Source of the DNA: Asterias amurensis
Taxonomy: Eukaryota > Echinodermata > Asteroidea > Forcipulatida > Asteriidae
DNA length: 64,000 nucleotides
Assembly (NCBI RefSeq): GCF_032118995.1
Contig: NC_092649.1
Span: forward strand, 20,335,832-20,399,831
Reading direction: 5' to 3'
A program made the translations under genes and the position numbers. Shown one piece after another: positions 37,759 through 48,836 of this stretch; within the stretch, counting starts at the first letter, position 1, and the number at the start of each line of letters is the position of its first letter. The notes below the pieces were generated by a model, which worked only from the letters and a program-made list of their open reading frames with translations, was not told the DNA's origin and made no database searches.

Positions 37759-38133
37759 AGGCAGTGGACACTATTGGTAATTACTCAAAATAATTATCAG
37801 CATAAAACCTCACTTGATAACGAGTAATGGGGAGAGGTTGATAGTATAAAACATTGTGAGAAACGGCTCCCTCTGAAGTGACGTAGTTTTCGAGAAAGAA
37901 GTAATTTTCCACGAATTTGATTTCGAGACCTCAAGTTTAGAATTTGAGGTCTCGAAATCAACCGTCTGAAAGCACACAACTTCGTGTGTCAAGGGTGTTT
38001 TTTCTTTCATTATTATCTCGCAACTTCGATGACCAATTGAGCGCAAATTTTCACAGGTTGGTTATTTTATGCATATGTTGAGATACACGTGAGAAGAGTG
38101 GTCTTCGACAATTACCAATAGTGTCCACTGTCT
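37759..38133. mobile_element. TTAA-flanked element, family A, near-consensus copy
   Basis: AGGCAGTGGACACTATTGG and CCAATAGTGTCCACTGTCT are flanked by TTAA (37755-37758 and 38134-38137). The interior contains GACCTCAAGTTTAGAATTTG, part of an internal palindrome. Confidence 0.9.
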
Positions 38134-38811
38134 TTAATGCCAAGCCAGCCGAATATAAACGCCGGCCTGATGAGCCATATTGGCTCGGGACAGTATTTAC
38201 TACATTACGTCAAAACTTACGTTTCTAGTAAATGTTCCGTAATGATCAGTTGCGTTTAAATTTACGTTTTCATAAAAAAACCTCTTAAAACAATTGTCAT
38301 GATATCGAATGATATTGTTGACTTAATTTCCGTCTTTGTTAATTAATGTACTTTCTCAGCTGCTATAGCCGTTTCATATGCTCGTCTCCTACTAAGTAGT
38401 TATTTGTTGTTTATAGGTAAGTAATTCTATAAATATCATTGTGTGCGTCATTTGAAATGGAAACAAATCTATGCAGAATAACATTGTAAATTTATTGGCA
38501 TATGCTGATACAACGTGTATAAAAGACAATAAAAGTTTTGAATGCACTATTATAAGATATTGTGTATGTATAGTAGTGACGGATGTGTTGTGTTGGATCG
38601 AAAAATATTATTCATGCATGAATATGTCTTTCTACTTTATTCCGACTTCCGACTTTTTGCCCTTGAAAAATGTGATAAAATTGCCTGAACAAATTTCGCC
38701 TACACCACTTGAATAATTGGTCAGCCCTTGTACTTGATAACATGTTCCTACTTTATTTCCAAGGGCCAAATTACCACCAGCGTGTGGCTGTGTTGTAATG
38801 AAAAGGGACCT

Positions 38812-38922
38812 TGGACACTACGCAAGTTGTTTTCCATTCACACGAGGTACATTTTTTTTCAATTTTACAACCTTGCTACAATTTAGCAATGGACCCTTGC
38901 TAAGTTGCTCTCGTGTGTGTTG
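38812..38922. mobile_element. Palindromic element with CACACGAGGTAC / GCTCTCGTGTG (family L)
   Basis: CTTGCTACAATTTAGCAATGG and GACCCTTGCTAAGTTGCTCTCGTG are shared with 54459-54620. Confidence 0.55.
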
Positions 38923-40134
38923 GCGTCAAAGAGCGAGTTGTAGAATTTGAAAATTGTGAAAATTAAAAAGTGGTTTTTAGAAATGTATTCACAATGAGAA
39001 GGCCCTCTTTCTCCGATTCTCATGCAACCTTTCAGAGACCTTTTTGGGTTTTTTCTGCCTGCATAAAAACCCAACTTCTGGTCTATAGCCTAGCCTATTA
39101 ATTTAAAACGACTGACCGTTAAGCCTTTAGTAAATATCACACGTCTGTTTGCTAAAAGGCACCGTGGCGTCACGGCCAGTGGCTAAACTGGCAGCGGAGC
39201 CCCCCCCCCCCCACCCTCCCCAGGTCCTTTGTTTAGAATGCCTGACTTGCAATTACAAGGTTGTAGGTTCGAATCCCACAAACCTAACCGCTGATTCCAC
39301 AATTACCAGAACAAGTTTTGTCGTCTGGTAACTGAATCACAATTTCTTGATTTGTGTAAATCATAATCATAAATCAATGTTTGTATCAGAGAGATTTGCT
39401 GTTGCCAGCTTAGTGTTTAAATCCCCTTGGAGTTTGCCGAGTTCCCTTGACGGAAAGATCAGACAGACATACATGTGAACATTTTAAAAAATTCCGTATG
39501 CAAATGAACGGTTTGATTCCACCAAAAGCAAATCCCTAGTCACACGAAAAACAGGTGAATCTCGGTTCAACTTTGACGCCACAAAATTCGCGACGAATAA
39601 TTCGCAACAGTTGCCCTGTGCTCAAGTCCTGCGAAAACATGCACGAACAGTAGTATGAACTGGTTTTGTAAACAAACCTCCCCTTCTTTAATGTAAAGTG
39701 TTTGGTCAACCACCCACAGGTTGTCGTGAAGTACATAGACGTACAGAAGAATAAACTTATTATGAAGTTTAACATTGCGACGACACAATAAAGACTTTTG
39801 GGGACCCCAAAGTAAACCTAAACGCTAGTATTGGTACAACAGTATTTGAACTGGACATGTGTGAGAGGTCATTGAAGATAAGTTCTACGCCAAAGAGTCA
39901 ACCTTAAGTCCATCTGCAAACAAAATAAATCGCCATTGCTATGTACGCAATCGCTAATCCTCACAAAAGTTTGGCCACAAAACAATTTGATTTGATGCTG
40001 GCCCAAGGTTTGTCAACATTGGGTGGCCGTTTTTGCACTGTTTGAGTGTTCAAAGACGTAATACAAAATGATAAGCGTAAAACTAGCATTTTAAACCATA
40101 GATCAACAGCACTGGTTGCAGCCTTGTCTCTATG

Positions 40135-40220
40135 GTTGCCACGAGGCCGGGTTATATTATCATAGAGGGAGGACGAAATGCATTCTTGAAGTCGCCAGAA
40201 GCTTGCAACAAACTTTATAA
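40135..40220 (+). promoter_or_regulatory. Candidate promoter of the Tctex1-domain gene
   Basis: TTATAA at 40215-40220 lies 45 bp before the ATG. A GTTGCC half-site at 40135-40140 resembles half of an RFX X-box, used by many cilia genes. No full X-box could be matched, so this is weak. Confidence 0.3.
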
Positions 40221-40264
40221 ATGAAGTCTGGCAGATAATTGTTGTGGATTGAAGATTCGACAGG

Positions 40265-41014
40265 ATGGCAGAAGCCTCTCAGAGCAGCTTTGCGACCAGG
40301 TCGTCTCGATCGTCATCGTTTTGGAGTCAAGTATCCGGCTCGACAAACCAACTTAATAGAGATAGCAGCAACGTCCATGAGAAGTCATTCGGCAGACGAC
40401 AGCAGCAACCCAAACCAACCAAGTGGACATCGACCATCCAGGCTGCAGCGGCCGCTCTGTCGGGCCGTGGGACTGGTGGGGAGGCGACCTCAGTCCGGCC
40501 AGCTCGACCGGACAGCTCGAACAGCACCAGATCCAGAAAGGATACTTTATACTTTGGCCGAGACATCTCGACCTCCATGTGGTGGCGATTTCGACGGGGC
40601 GGAGAGGACGAGGACACCCGTCGGTTCATCGACAAGAGTGACGAGGCCCCGCCCCGGTACGAGAACTCATTTCGTATGGATCCTCAACCAGGCTGTAAAT
40701 TCCAACCAGAGATGGTTGAGGAAATCATGACTAAAGTCTTGGAAGATGAATTCACTAGAGTGACATATCGACCTGAAGAAGGTCCTGAAATTGTGAAGAG
40801 ACTAGCAGATGATATTAAAACAAGAGTCAAACTTCTCCAGTATGAACGTTACCGACTCGTAGTCTTGATTCAGGTCGGACAGATTGAAGGACTTGAGATG
40901 ATGATTAATAACCGCTGTGTTTGGAATACTGAAACCGACTGTTATGCCACGGCTACATTTCAAAACGGGTACATTTACGCCATCGCAACGACGTACGGAA
41001 TATATTTAGACTAG
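40265..41014 (+). CDS. Tctex1-domain dynein light chain family protein (DYNLT5/TCTEX1D1-like), intronless
   Basis: This is a 249-aa protein. The C-terminal 120 residues form a Tctex1 domain: FQPEMVEEIMTKVLEDEF, a helix with KTRVKLLQYERYRLVVLIQVGQ, NNRCVWNTETDCYATATFQNG and the terminal IYAIATTYGIYLD. The family serves as dynein light chains or as ciliary and signalling adaptors. The N-terminal half is Ser/Arg/Gln-rich and looks disordered, except for a short MWWRFRRGGEDEDTRRF segment and PPRYENSF just before the domain. That makes it longer than vertebrate DYNLT5 (about 180 aa). The ATG at 40265 is the first in frame. The reading frame is unbroken with no intron, unlike the calcium-channel gene. 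AATAAA at about 41153 is a likely poly(A) signal. DYNLT4-like is the alternative assignment. Confidence 0.9.
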   Translation: MAEASQSSFATRSSRSSSFWSQVSGSTNQLNRDSSNVHEKSFGRRQQQPKPTKWTSTIQAAAAALSGRGTGGEATSVRPARPDSSNSTRSRKDTLYFGRDISTSMWWRFRRGGEDEDTRRFIDKSDEAPPRYENSFRMDPQPGCKFQPEMVEEIMTKVLEDEFTRVTYRPEEGPEIVKRLADDIKTRVKLLQYERYRLVVLIQVGQIEGLEMMINNRCVWNTETDCYATATFQNGYIYAIATTYGIYLD

Positions 41015-41259
41015 TCTATTTATTGTAAACTCTCCTTTTGCAAACTGCTGTTGCAAACTACTTATGATAAGGACAATGATAATGGTGTAAATGCAAAAAA
41101 CATTGAATGACCTGACGTTTAGACCTTAGCAGAATATTTCTCGAAGGCTAAAATAAAACACCTTGAAGAGCCTTGAAACCGTTTATATAAAAAACAAAAT
41201 AAGTTTATTATTCAATGTAACTAATCATACAAAAAAATAGCTTGCTTTAAAACCTTTAA

Positions 41260-41839
41260 AGTCACCTGGAAATATAATTTTTTTTCTTTCAAACATAAGA
41301 GTACATTATATGCTTACGAACAATAAAACAATTGTTTTAGTAATTGTTTGTCACGATTTATATGTTTAAAAAATATATAAAGTTGTTTGGGGGGCTGACT
41401 CCGCCTACCCCTTTTGTGACGTCATTCAAGGCAGACTTTGCCTGCAATGCGTATAGTAAACACACGTGCAAAGTACATGTACGTCCAAGTCGTGAGTTGG
41501 TACATTTCAAAAAGTGTTTTTCTGCATTCAGCAGCAATGCACCTGGTCGGCATTGCCGGAAAAAAAAAAAAAATTTTTTTTTTGAAACGTACAAACTCAC
41601 GACTTGGTCCGTACATGTACTTTGCAATTGTGTTTACTCTACGCATTACAGGCAAAGTCTGCCTCGATTGACGTCACGAACAGCGCCCTCTCGGGTCGGG
41701 GTCTACTCTTAAATTTGTAATTAACATAAGAACTGATTTTTTAAAACCTTAGTTAACTGTTTATTCACATTCAACTCATCAAAACACATATATTAGTGAC
41801 AAAAGCTTTATTTTGAAAAAATACCACTTCCAGGTGACT
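41260..41839. mobile_element. TTAA-flanked palindromic element, family B (copy 2)
   Basis: TTAA at 41256-41259 and 41840-41843 flanks AGTCACCTGGAAATATAATT...CACTTCCAGGTGACT. It is inverted relative to the copies at 13801 and 49541. On the minus strand a frame begins [13 protein letters not shown]. Confidence 0.88.
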
Positions 41840-43087
41840 TTAAGTTTAAAACTGCTGTAAAACAGATTGTCAGAAATTCCCAATGGTGGTTATGTCATGG
41901 CAGTGACGTCATTGATCCACACGTGTTTCATCAATTGCCTCGAAAAGAACTAAGTTCTGTGAAAGTCAGGTCCTTAAAGACTACTTTATTCGGACAGGAA
42001 GTGGGTTTTTTAATACACAGATCAAACATTATACCTTCGATTAAGAACATATAATAACAATGTCATACAACAATCATATACTTTTCTTATAGCCTAAAAT
42101 ATTAATACCAGTAATTTTAATTTAGGAAGAGATCAGGCGTTGACTTAATTAAAGAACATCAATGATCATGTTAATCATGCTTCTAAGTTTGTGATACTAT
42201 ATTTTAGAACATTAAACTAGGACAGTGGTGTAAACAGGCATTTGGAGGGAGGCTCATGCCCTCGAAACCACGGCTTCGCTTTGAATTCGGCTTCAGGCTC
42301 CTTTCTCTCGTCTGAAGACCTGAGTATATTGTCACGCGCAACCGGGCCAAGCTATCCTGAGTCGAATCTAGAGCCGCAGACGTGGTTTCGAAAAGGGCCC
42401 GAGACACACTTTGGATAGAGGGGAGGGGGGCAAAGAAACAGTTCTTGGGAGGGTTATGTATCGAATGAATATTCATTTTTGTCAGTCTTTTTTTTCTTTG
42501 GGGGTGGTTCATCGGAATGGGTCAGGGCTCCCCCTCCCAGCCAATCCTGACCACGCCTCTGTGAGGAGCTGCGATGCTCTACTCTCATGTCGAAACACCG
42601 ATAGAAACCAACGGTTCTTTTCAGATCCACCCAACTCTTTAGAGATAGTCATTACATTGTGTTACCGCAGACCTTATATACCGTATTTCCACCATGCAAG
42701 GTTTCAAATCCTACTTACCGATAGATTTATACATATATAATTCCTGTAATAATTCATCATCACTTCCCTGCGTGAGTGGCATGTGATTAACTGTTTTTAA
42801 ACACCGGTATGAATATTAGCATATTAGCAATAGCAATACACGTGCATCCGGGTGCTGTGGTTAAGTTAGTTACACGGTCACCTTGCATTTTGTCATAATA
42901 TTACGAGTTGGTATTGTAGGCAGAGTGATCACAGCCCTGACCTGTGTAACACTATACTTAAAACAAAAATGACCACTATTTACCGCGAAATGTGACGTGT
43001 TTGTTATTGCGTTCCAAAAACACCCACTTTACATCCGTAATCCTTCAACTGAATCAAATAAAAGGGACTGAATTCGTTTCGAAAGTC
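41840..43087. other. Intergenic, no gene recognised
   Basis: Apart from a family J fragment at 42598-42675 (CAACGGTTCTTTTCAG, TTACATTGTGTTACCGCAGA), I see nothing with coding similarity. An ATAAAAG element near 43057 could be the TATA-like box for the next gene. Confidence 0.5.
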
Positions 43088-43185
43088 AGAGTTGTTTGTA
43101 TAACTTCAAGTGGGATCTTCACTATCGGAACGGCAAAGTCCCAAAAGTCGAGTTAGTTGTTTCAACCAGCGATTGGATTTTTTTG
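43088..43185 (+). other. Candidate 5' untranslated exon of the Kazal gene
   Basis: A strong donor (G/GTAAGT at 43186) could splice to the acceptor TTGACAG at 43841-43847, just before the ATG at 43859. An ATAAAAG motif lies about 30 bp upstream of the proposed start. No coding evidence is available. Confidence 0.35.
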
Positions 43186-43858
43186 GTAAGTACTTCACTT
43201 GCTTGTGTTTTTATGTTAAAAAATTTTAGAAGTATAATAATAAATTTCAATGTTGAGCTATTTTACATCATTGGCAGGATTAAAAGACATTTTTTAGCTG
43301 GTGGGTTCGTTCTCTTTTATATATTTTTTTGTTTTTTCTTGTGGACTTTTAATTTTGTTTTTAGCGGTTTGTCTATAGCATTGACATCGCTGTGTTTGTA
43401 TTGTTTGATTGTATCAATTTTTTTTGTTTTTCTGTTAATTAAAGATAGGTAGGCCCATAGTCGCTGCAGTGTTTGTATAATCAAACATGTAAAACAACAA
43501 ACCTGTGAAAATGTTGGCTTAACCCGTTATGCGAAAATAGTAAATATATGTAATAGTTTTCAGCAAGTTGTTAACTTTGGTTGTAACAACCGAAATTTGC
43601 AGTTTTGTTTTTCAGGTTTTTAGATACAGTTTTCTAAGACATGACTTCATTTCAAAGGGAATTATCTCACGGAAAAAATATGGTGCTTGTTTGAACTTCA
43701 TATAATTCATTAAGATTTCAGACTAAAAATTAGCAATAGTGTTTCTTATCCTCACAAATATTATACCTTTAAGAATAAAATGTAAATTCAAACTTTTTCA
43801 GATTAAGTATGTATTCAAAATAAACAAGTGTGTTTTTATTTTGACAGGTAGCTCAAAG

Positions 43859-44908
43859 ATGAAGACATTTACAGTACTCTTTGCTGTGCTCTTGGTGTCG
43901 CTGTTTATTACAACTGAGGCTAAACCTTGGGGCAGACCAGGCCGAGGCAACAGACCCGATCGACCAGGTAAGCCCAGTCATATAACTGCATATATTTGGT
44001 AAATGTCCAAGACCGGTATCCTCACTCGAGGTATCCAACATTTCGACAGGTTGTTATTTGATGCATATTTTTTATACATCCTGTGAAAATGTTGGCTCAA
44101 TTGGTCATCGAGTTTTAAGGGAAAAATGAGGGAAGAAAAAAAAGTAAATATACATTCACTAAACAAACCTGTGTGAAAGTCCAATGTCTATAATAAAACT
44201 AACTTTACTTTTATCACTTTTCCTGTCTTATTGCGCAGGTCGTCGTGATGACCGGCCCGATCAACCCAACGGTTGTATCCGCCGATGCCCCCGACCAAAC
44301 CCAAACACTCTAGTCTGTGCGTTCGACGGTGTCCGCAACCGGACATTCCCGTCAGAGTGTTTCGTAGAGAGGTTCGAGTGCAATACCGGCCGAAACATGA
44401 CAATCACCGATGGTCCTTGCCCTGATGTGGCCTTCCAGATGAACGGCATGCTATCAATGGAAACTGAAAGCGAAGAAGATAGTAGTGAGGAAAGCAGAGA
44501 AGACGGTTCCACACCAGGTAATCAGCCATTTTGTTTTTATCAACAGACGCAAATCAAGGCTTGTCGTGGCCGAGCGGTCTAGTTGTATACAAATTTCACT
44601 GTACATTGAAATTGAAAATATCTGCACAAGTTCAGCAATGATGACCGTGTTTTTTTCAAATTTTTCACTTAACAGGTCAATCAACAAGTGTTCCAGTTGA
44701 GCCCTCATTTGCAGCAACTACGTCACGAACTACGCCACCAACAACGGGAACTGCGTCACCAACTACGTCGCAAACAACAACGCCAACTACGGCGACAGCA
44801 ACAGCAACGGCGCCAACAACAACACCAACACAAGCGGCACCAACAACAATGCCAATTGGCTCTGGGGCAACTGCACAAAATGTACCAACACAACCTACAC
44901 CCCCGTAA
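43859..44908 (+). CDS. Secreted single-Kazal protein with acidic segment and Thr-rich tail
   Basis: Three coding exons (43859-43967, 44239-44517, 44676-44908) join in phase 1 to give 206 aa. Residues 1-22 form a signal peptide (MKTFTVLFAVLLVSLFITTEA). An Arg/Pro/Gly-rich linker follows. Exon 2 encodes one Kazal domain with six cysteines spaced C-x3-C-x9-C-x13-C-x6-C-x12-C. Arg sits two residues after the second Cys, the usual P1 position, which suggests trypsin-like targets (inference). An acidic Ser/Glu stretch (ESEEDSSEESRED) follows. Exon 3 is a Thr/Pro/Ala mucin-like tail of about 77 residues ending in TAA. AATAAA occurs 5 nt after the stop (44913), and again at 44946 and 45125-45135. It lies 2 kb from a convergent Ig gene. 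Confidence 0.85.
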
Positions 44909-45139
44909 ACTCAATAAAGGACATTGCTTCCGCAGTTTTCAGCAGAATAAATAGAAATACAAGTTCCCCCAAAAACCAATATGGCATGCAGCACAGCAAA
45001 GTAAATGGTGTATAACCGCAACCGTTACAAATACATCTTATACCTGTTTCCAATGATGTTTGTGTGATAATGCTGATGTTTTAAAGTGATTATGTTCTTA
45101 AAGTGTTTATTTTCCATTCATGTTTTGAAATAAATCAAT

Positions 45140-46089
45140 ATTTTGATAAATTGAGATACAACTTATATTCTGATCTTCGCATTTATTTGTGTTATATTTC
45201 AAATATTATTGCCATATACATGAAGCCGACTTTCATTTGAGTTCCATAAATTTTTTTTCACAAAACTTCATACTTCAAAAATACCATCGTTTATAGTCAA
45301 GATCAAAGAAATTGTGGCCATTCATAACTATGTTGGACCTTTGTGCAACCCAAAATACCAAACCTAAACAGACAAACAATTACGGTCCGATGTTACAACA
45401 TGTGTGTTCACACAATACAGGCTTGTCCAACTTTGTCAAACAAAATTCTCCCGTTTCATCTTTTTAAAAGTAGCGAAGTCAATTCATTGAACATTATTCT
45501 GTGATTTATTTTTCATGTTGCACGCAAAGGTTTGAAGGCAAATGCGCCGTTCCACATTATGAAAAGGTCAGAAGTATCTAACAAAGGCAGAAAATGGTAG
45601 CTTGTGAAAAGCGTAATGAGAGAGCTCTCTGCACGAAACAAAATTGATAAATATCTAGACATTAGTTATTAGGAACGAATCTACACACAGCAAAGTAGAT
45701 AATATACTAGTAATACCGTAAATTTAATAAAATAATTTCAATGATACCTCACTAAACACAACGCCCCAACCCCGTTGATGAGTTTACTATTTAGTATAAT
45801 GGGACCTTTTCGACTATTCTTAGTCTGTTCTTTCAAAACATTTCGAATTTTTTCCTCCAAATTACTTACTGACTTTTGGAATTGGGCCTTTACGGATCCT
45901 CAAAAGGACCACGTAAAATCACAAAATCATGCGATGACTTCGAGTGCTCCAAATAAATGATTTTGGGCACACGAAATAATTCATTTCGCGGTGCACACAC
46001 CCACATAAATTCTTGCCACGTGAACTTGTTTTCATCATTGTGTCCCTTTATGGCTTCATACAAGGAAAAGGAAAAAAGTGCTCCACACT
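45140..46089. other. Intergenic, nothing recognised
   Basis: AT-rich sequence lies between the Kazal gene and the 3' end of the convergent Ig gene. I see no coding similarity and no clear repeat. Confidence 0.5.
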
Positions 46090-46093
46090 TTAA

Positions 46094-46473
46094 AGACACT
46101 GGACACTATTGGTAATTGTCAGAGACTAGCCTTCACAGTTGATGTATCTCAACATATGCATAAAATAACAAACCCGTGAAAATTTGAGCTCAATCGGTCG
46201 TCAAATTTGCGAGATAATAATGAAAGAGGAAAAAACCTTGTGTCACTAAGTTGTGTGCTTTCTGATGATTGATTTCGAGACCTCAAATTCTAAACTTGAG
46301 GTCTCGAAAACAAATTCGTGGAAAATTTCTTCTTTCTCGAAAACTACGTCACTTCAGAGGGAGCTGTTTCTCACAATATGTTTTAAACCATCAACCTCTC
46401 CACATTACTCGTAATCAAGTAAGGTTTTATGATGACAATTAATTTGAGTAATTACCAATAGTGTCCACTGCCT
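46094..46473. mobile_element. TTAA-flanked element, family A, joined to a family F element
   Basis: AGACACTGGACACTATTGG...CCAATAGTGTCCACTGCCT. The left TTAA is at 46090-46093. The right TTAA at 46474-46477 is shared with the next element. Confidence 0.9.
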
Positions 46474-46477
46474 TTAA

Positions 46478-46859
46478 AGAAACACGTTGCCTCGGATCGG
46501 TCGAGTTGGTCTTTGAAAAGCGTTTGTAACCGTTTGTTATAAAATGCATATGGGTAGAAAGATGTTGTAAAAGTAGAATACAATGATCCACACAAACATG
46601 CCTCGAAATTGCGTGGTTTTCCTTTTACCTTGTCGACTAACACGTCGGCCATTTATGGGGGTCAAAATGTTGACTCCCATAAATGGCCGACCATGTTAGT
46701 TCGCACAGTAGAAGGAAAACCACGCAATTTCGAGGCAAACTTGTGTGGATCATTGTATTCTACTTTTAAAACATCTTTCCAACCATATGCATTTTATAAA
46801 AAACGGTTACAAACGCTTTTGTTTTGACCAACTCGTCCGATCCAAGGCAACGTGTTCCT
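46478..46859. mobile_element. TTAA-flanked long palindrome, family F (copy 1)
   Basis: The arms run from AGAAACACGTTGCCTCGGATC to GATCCAAGGCAACGTGTTCC. Matching internal blocks include AATTGCGTGGTTTTCC / GGAAAACCACGCAATT and CATTTATGGG / CCCATAAATG at the centre. It starts 52 bp beyond the stop of the minus-strand Ig gene, so it may sit in that 3' UTR. Confidence 0.9.
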
Positions 46860-46910
46860 TTAATGCAACAAATCTTGAAATGAGTTCAGTTTGTTTAGAC
46901 CCTTTGCCTT

Positions 46911-48836
46911 TTAAACATAACTCTGTACACCTTCGTATTCATCTTCATTCACATCGTATCTCAATGTGTCATTCCAATCATTATGGTTTGATCCATGTTC
47001 GTGACTCTGTGTTTCATTCCCTACGTCACTCATTTCACTTGGGGTGAGTCTACCAAAAGACTGCTCCTCGTTATTCGATACGCTGTCGGTGTCCGACTTG
47101 ATTCCGAAATCGATTTGCGGGTATTGTTTATTTTCGTCATCATTATAAGCATCATTGTTGTAGTCGTAGAGGTTGTTCAACACGTTTTTGTCGTCGATAT
47201 TTTGATATCGACTGTGAATGGGGTCGATACCGTAAGCTGCATTACATCGTGTGTAATGGGAACGAGATCCGTAGTCGACTGTCCCATCGTCGGAGTTAAA
47301 GTATCGATACTTGTTACCCCTTGAACAAGTTGCTTGCCTTATAGGGGAATCCCCTCTTCCTGTGTGTTCTTGTTCTCTGTGAATGCCCATGAGCTCAAGA
47401 GGCTCATGACTTCCTTCAAGAACTGAGCTTCCAGCTTTACGTTCTACGTGTAGAGTTTGTAGAACTGGTGGGTAATTGCCATCATCATGAGCAACCTCAA
47501 CTTGGTGGTGTGAGGGTATCTCGCGAGAGGGCGCCGTGTTATTATGTTTTATTTCGGCTCGTGAGACATCCGGTGAAGATTTCTTAGGCCGTACCTCTCT
47601 GTAGTACCAAGTACAGATCATAACAACCATGATGAGGACAAGCAACGCTGCGAATAACGAACCTATAATGACGGCACTATAGTCCTCTGGTGGTGTTTCT
47701 TCGGTAGTATATGCCGTTGCACCCCTTGTGGTATCAGGGTAAGGGGGTTGGGTCGCTAGATCACCAGCATTGATTGTTTTAATGGTTACCATAGCAACCC
47801 CCTGTATCCCATCATTATCAATCACGACATACATGAGGCTCGCGTCACCGTCCTCTTCTCCTATATCCCGCAACGTGAACTGATTTTCTTCTATTCTGTA
47901 GCGATCTGTCGCATTCTGCAGCTCTTCGGACACTCTCCAGAATGTTCTGTTGATTGCTGACGTCACGGTAGTGGCAAAGGAGGTGAACACCACCGTACTT
48001 CCCACAATAACAAACCCACTCTGGTTCTTGTAGTGTATTGTCACCGTAGGCTCCGAGACGATGTCAAATGAGTCCACAACGCAACGTCTTTCCATTTCAT
48101 CCGTCAATAATGGGCGTGTCATATTGCATGCAAACACCACGCCCTCATCGTCCAATGAAGGGATGAAAGTGACTTCAGAGTACGTAAACTCACCGTCCGA
48201 TGAGGTCTCTGATGTAAGATAATGACCACCTCTTTCCCAGGTCAAGTTAACGGGTGGCTCACCGACCTCCGAGCGGCACAGCATGACAACAGTCTCCCCA
48301 AGGTAAACCCGCAACCTCCCATGCTTAATGCTACTAACCCCACCCTTAACAAAGCTGCTACAGTTCGGATAGACATCCCCGGGAGCATACCTCACTGTGA
48401 ACTCCACGATGTCTGATTCCAAGATGATGTCACTCTCTGCACACCGAGCATCGGTTAAATTCCTCACACAGACCACGAAGGAGAACCACGCTGTGTCCAG
48501 ACGGGTCGGGTTACTCAACCTGAGAGAAAATCTTATATTATCCGGTAACACCACTTGTCGAGTTATCACGTAGTTATCCGCATCAAGACCAAGCGACTCA
48601 AACACCACATCCCGTTTGACCGTGTCATCCGCAATGACAACTCCGCGTCTTCTGATAGCAGCGATCTGAGTACGAACATCCATGTTGCTGACTTGAAAGA
48701 CTAACGGGGCGAACGAGCCCGGTTCCCCCTCATCACCCTCAGAGCTAACCGGTTGAGTCGTAATGCTCTGCCCGTAAATTAGCGATTCCGTCCACAGAAC
48801 AATCATGATGTGCACAAAAATACGTGTAGCCGACAT
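46911..48836 (-). CDS. Intronless Ig-domain single-pass receptor with long tyrosine-rich tail
   Basis: The 641-aa reading frame is uninterrupted. Residues 1-22 are a signal peptide. Domain 1 (about 24-152) is Ig-like but lacks the canonical Cys pair; it keeps C123 and C132. A YAPGDVYPNC linker leads to domain 2 (about 160-268) with canonical C187, W200 and C237 plus C159 and C252. Domain 3 (about 270-355) is Ig-like without cysteines. The transmembrane helix is 387-409 (VIIGSLFAALLVLIMVVMICTW). The 230-residue tail has an ITIM-like SRYQNI (Y544), other YxN motifs (Y512, Y559), and ends QSYV, a class I PDZ-type terminus. Domains 1-2 align with the + strand gene at 51876, so the two are paralogues. 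It is convergent with the Kazal gene and divergent from the 51.9-kb gene. Function is unknown; surface recognition is inferred. Confidence 0.88.
   Translation of the reverse strand: MSATRIFVHIMIVLWTESLIYGQSITTQPVSSEGDEGEPGSFAPLVFQVSNMDVRTQIAAIRRRGVVIADDTVKRDVVFESLGLDADNYVITRQVVLPDNIRFSLRLSNPTRLDTAWFSFVVCVRNLTDARCAESDIILESDIVEFTVRYAPGDVYPNCSSFVKGGVSSIKHGRLRVYLGETVVMLCRSEVGEPPVNLTWERGGHYLTSETSSDGEFTYSEVTFIPSLDDEGVVFACNMTRPLLTDEMERRCVVDSFDIVSEPTVTIHYKNQSGFVIVGSTVVFTSFATTVTSAINRTFWRVSEELQNATDRYRIEENQFTLRDIGEEDGDASLMYVVIDNDGIQGVAMVTIKTINAGDLATQPPYPDTTRGATAYTTEETPPEDYSAVIIGSLFAALLVLIMVVMICTWYYREVRPKKSSPDVSRAEIKHNNTAPSREIPSHHQVEVAHDDGNYPPVLQTLHVERKAGSSVLEGSHEPLELMGIHREQEHTGRGDSPIRQATCSRGNKYRYFNSDDGTVDYGSRSHYTRCNAAYGIDPIHSRYQNIDDKNVLNNLYDYNNDAYNDDENKQYPQIDFGIKSDTDSVSNNEEQSFGRLTPSEMSDVGNETQSHEHGSNHNDWNDTLRYDVNEDEYEGVQSYV

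Larger units (their letters stand above)
33911..40130. other. Intergenic / 3' flank, no gene recognised
   Basis: Only mobile elements and simple repeats stand out (listed separately). Several AATAAA motifs occur (for example near 35272 and 36710), but the alpha-2/delta poly(A) site cannot be chosen. A tRNA-like SINE head is at about 37505-37605 and another at about 39240-39290. The short open frames here do not resemble known proteins. Confidence 0.6.
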
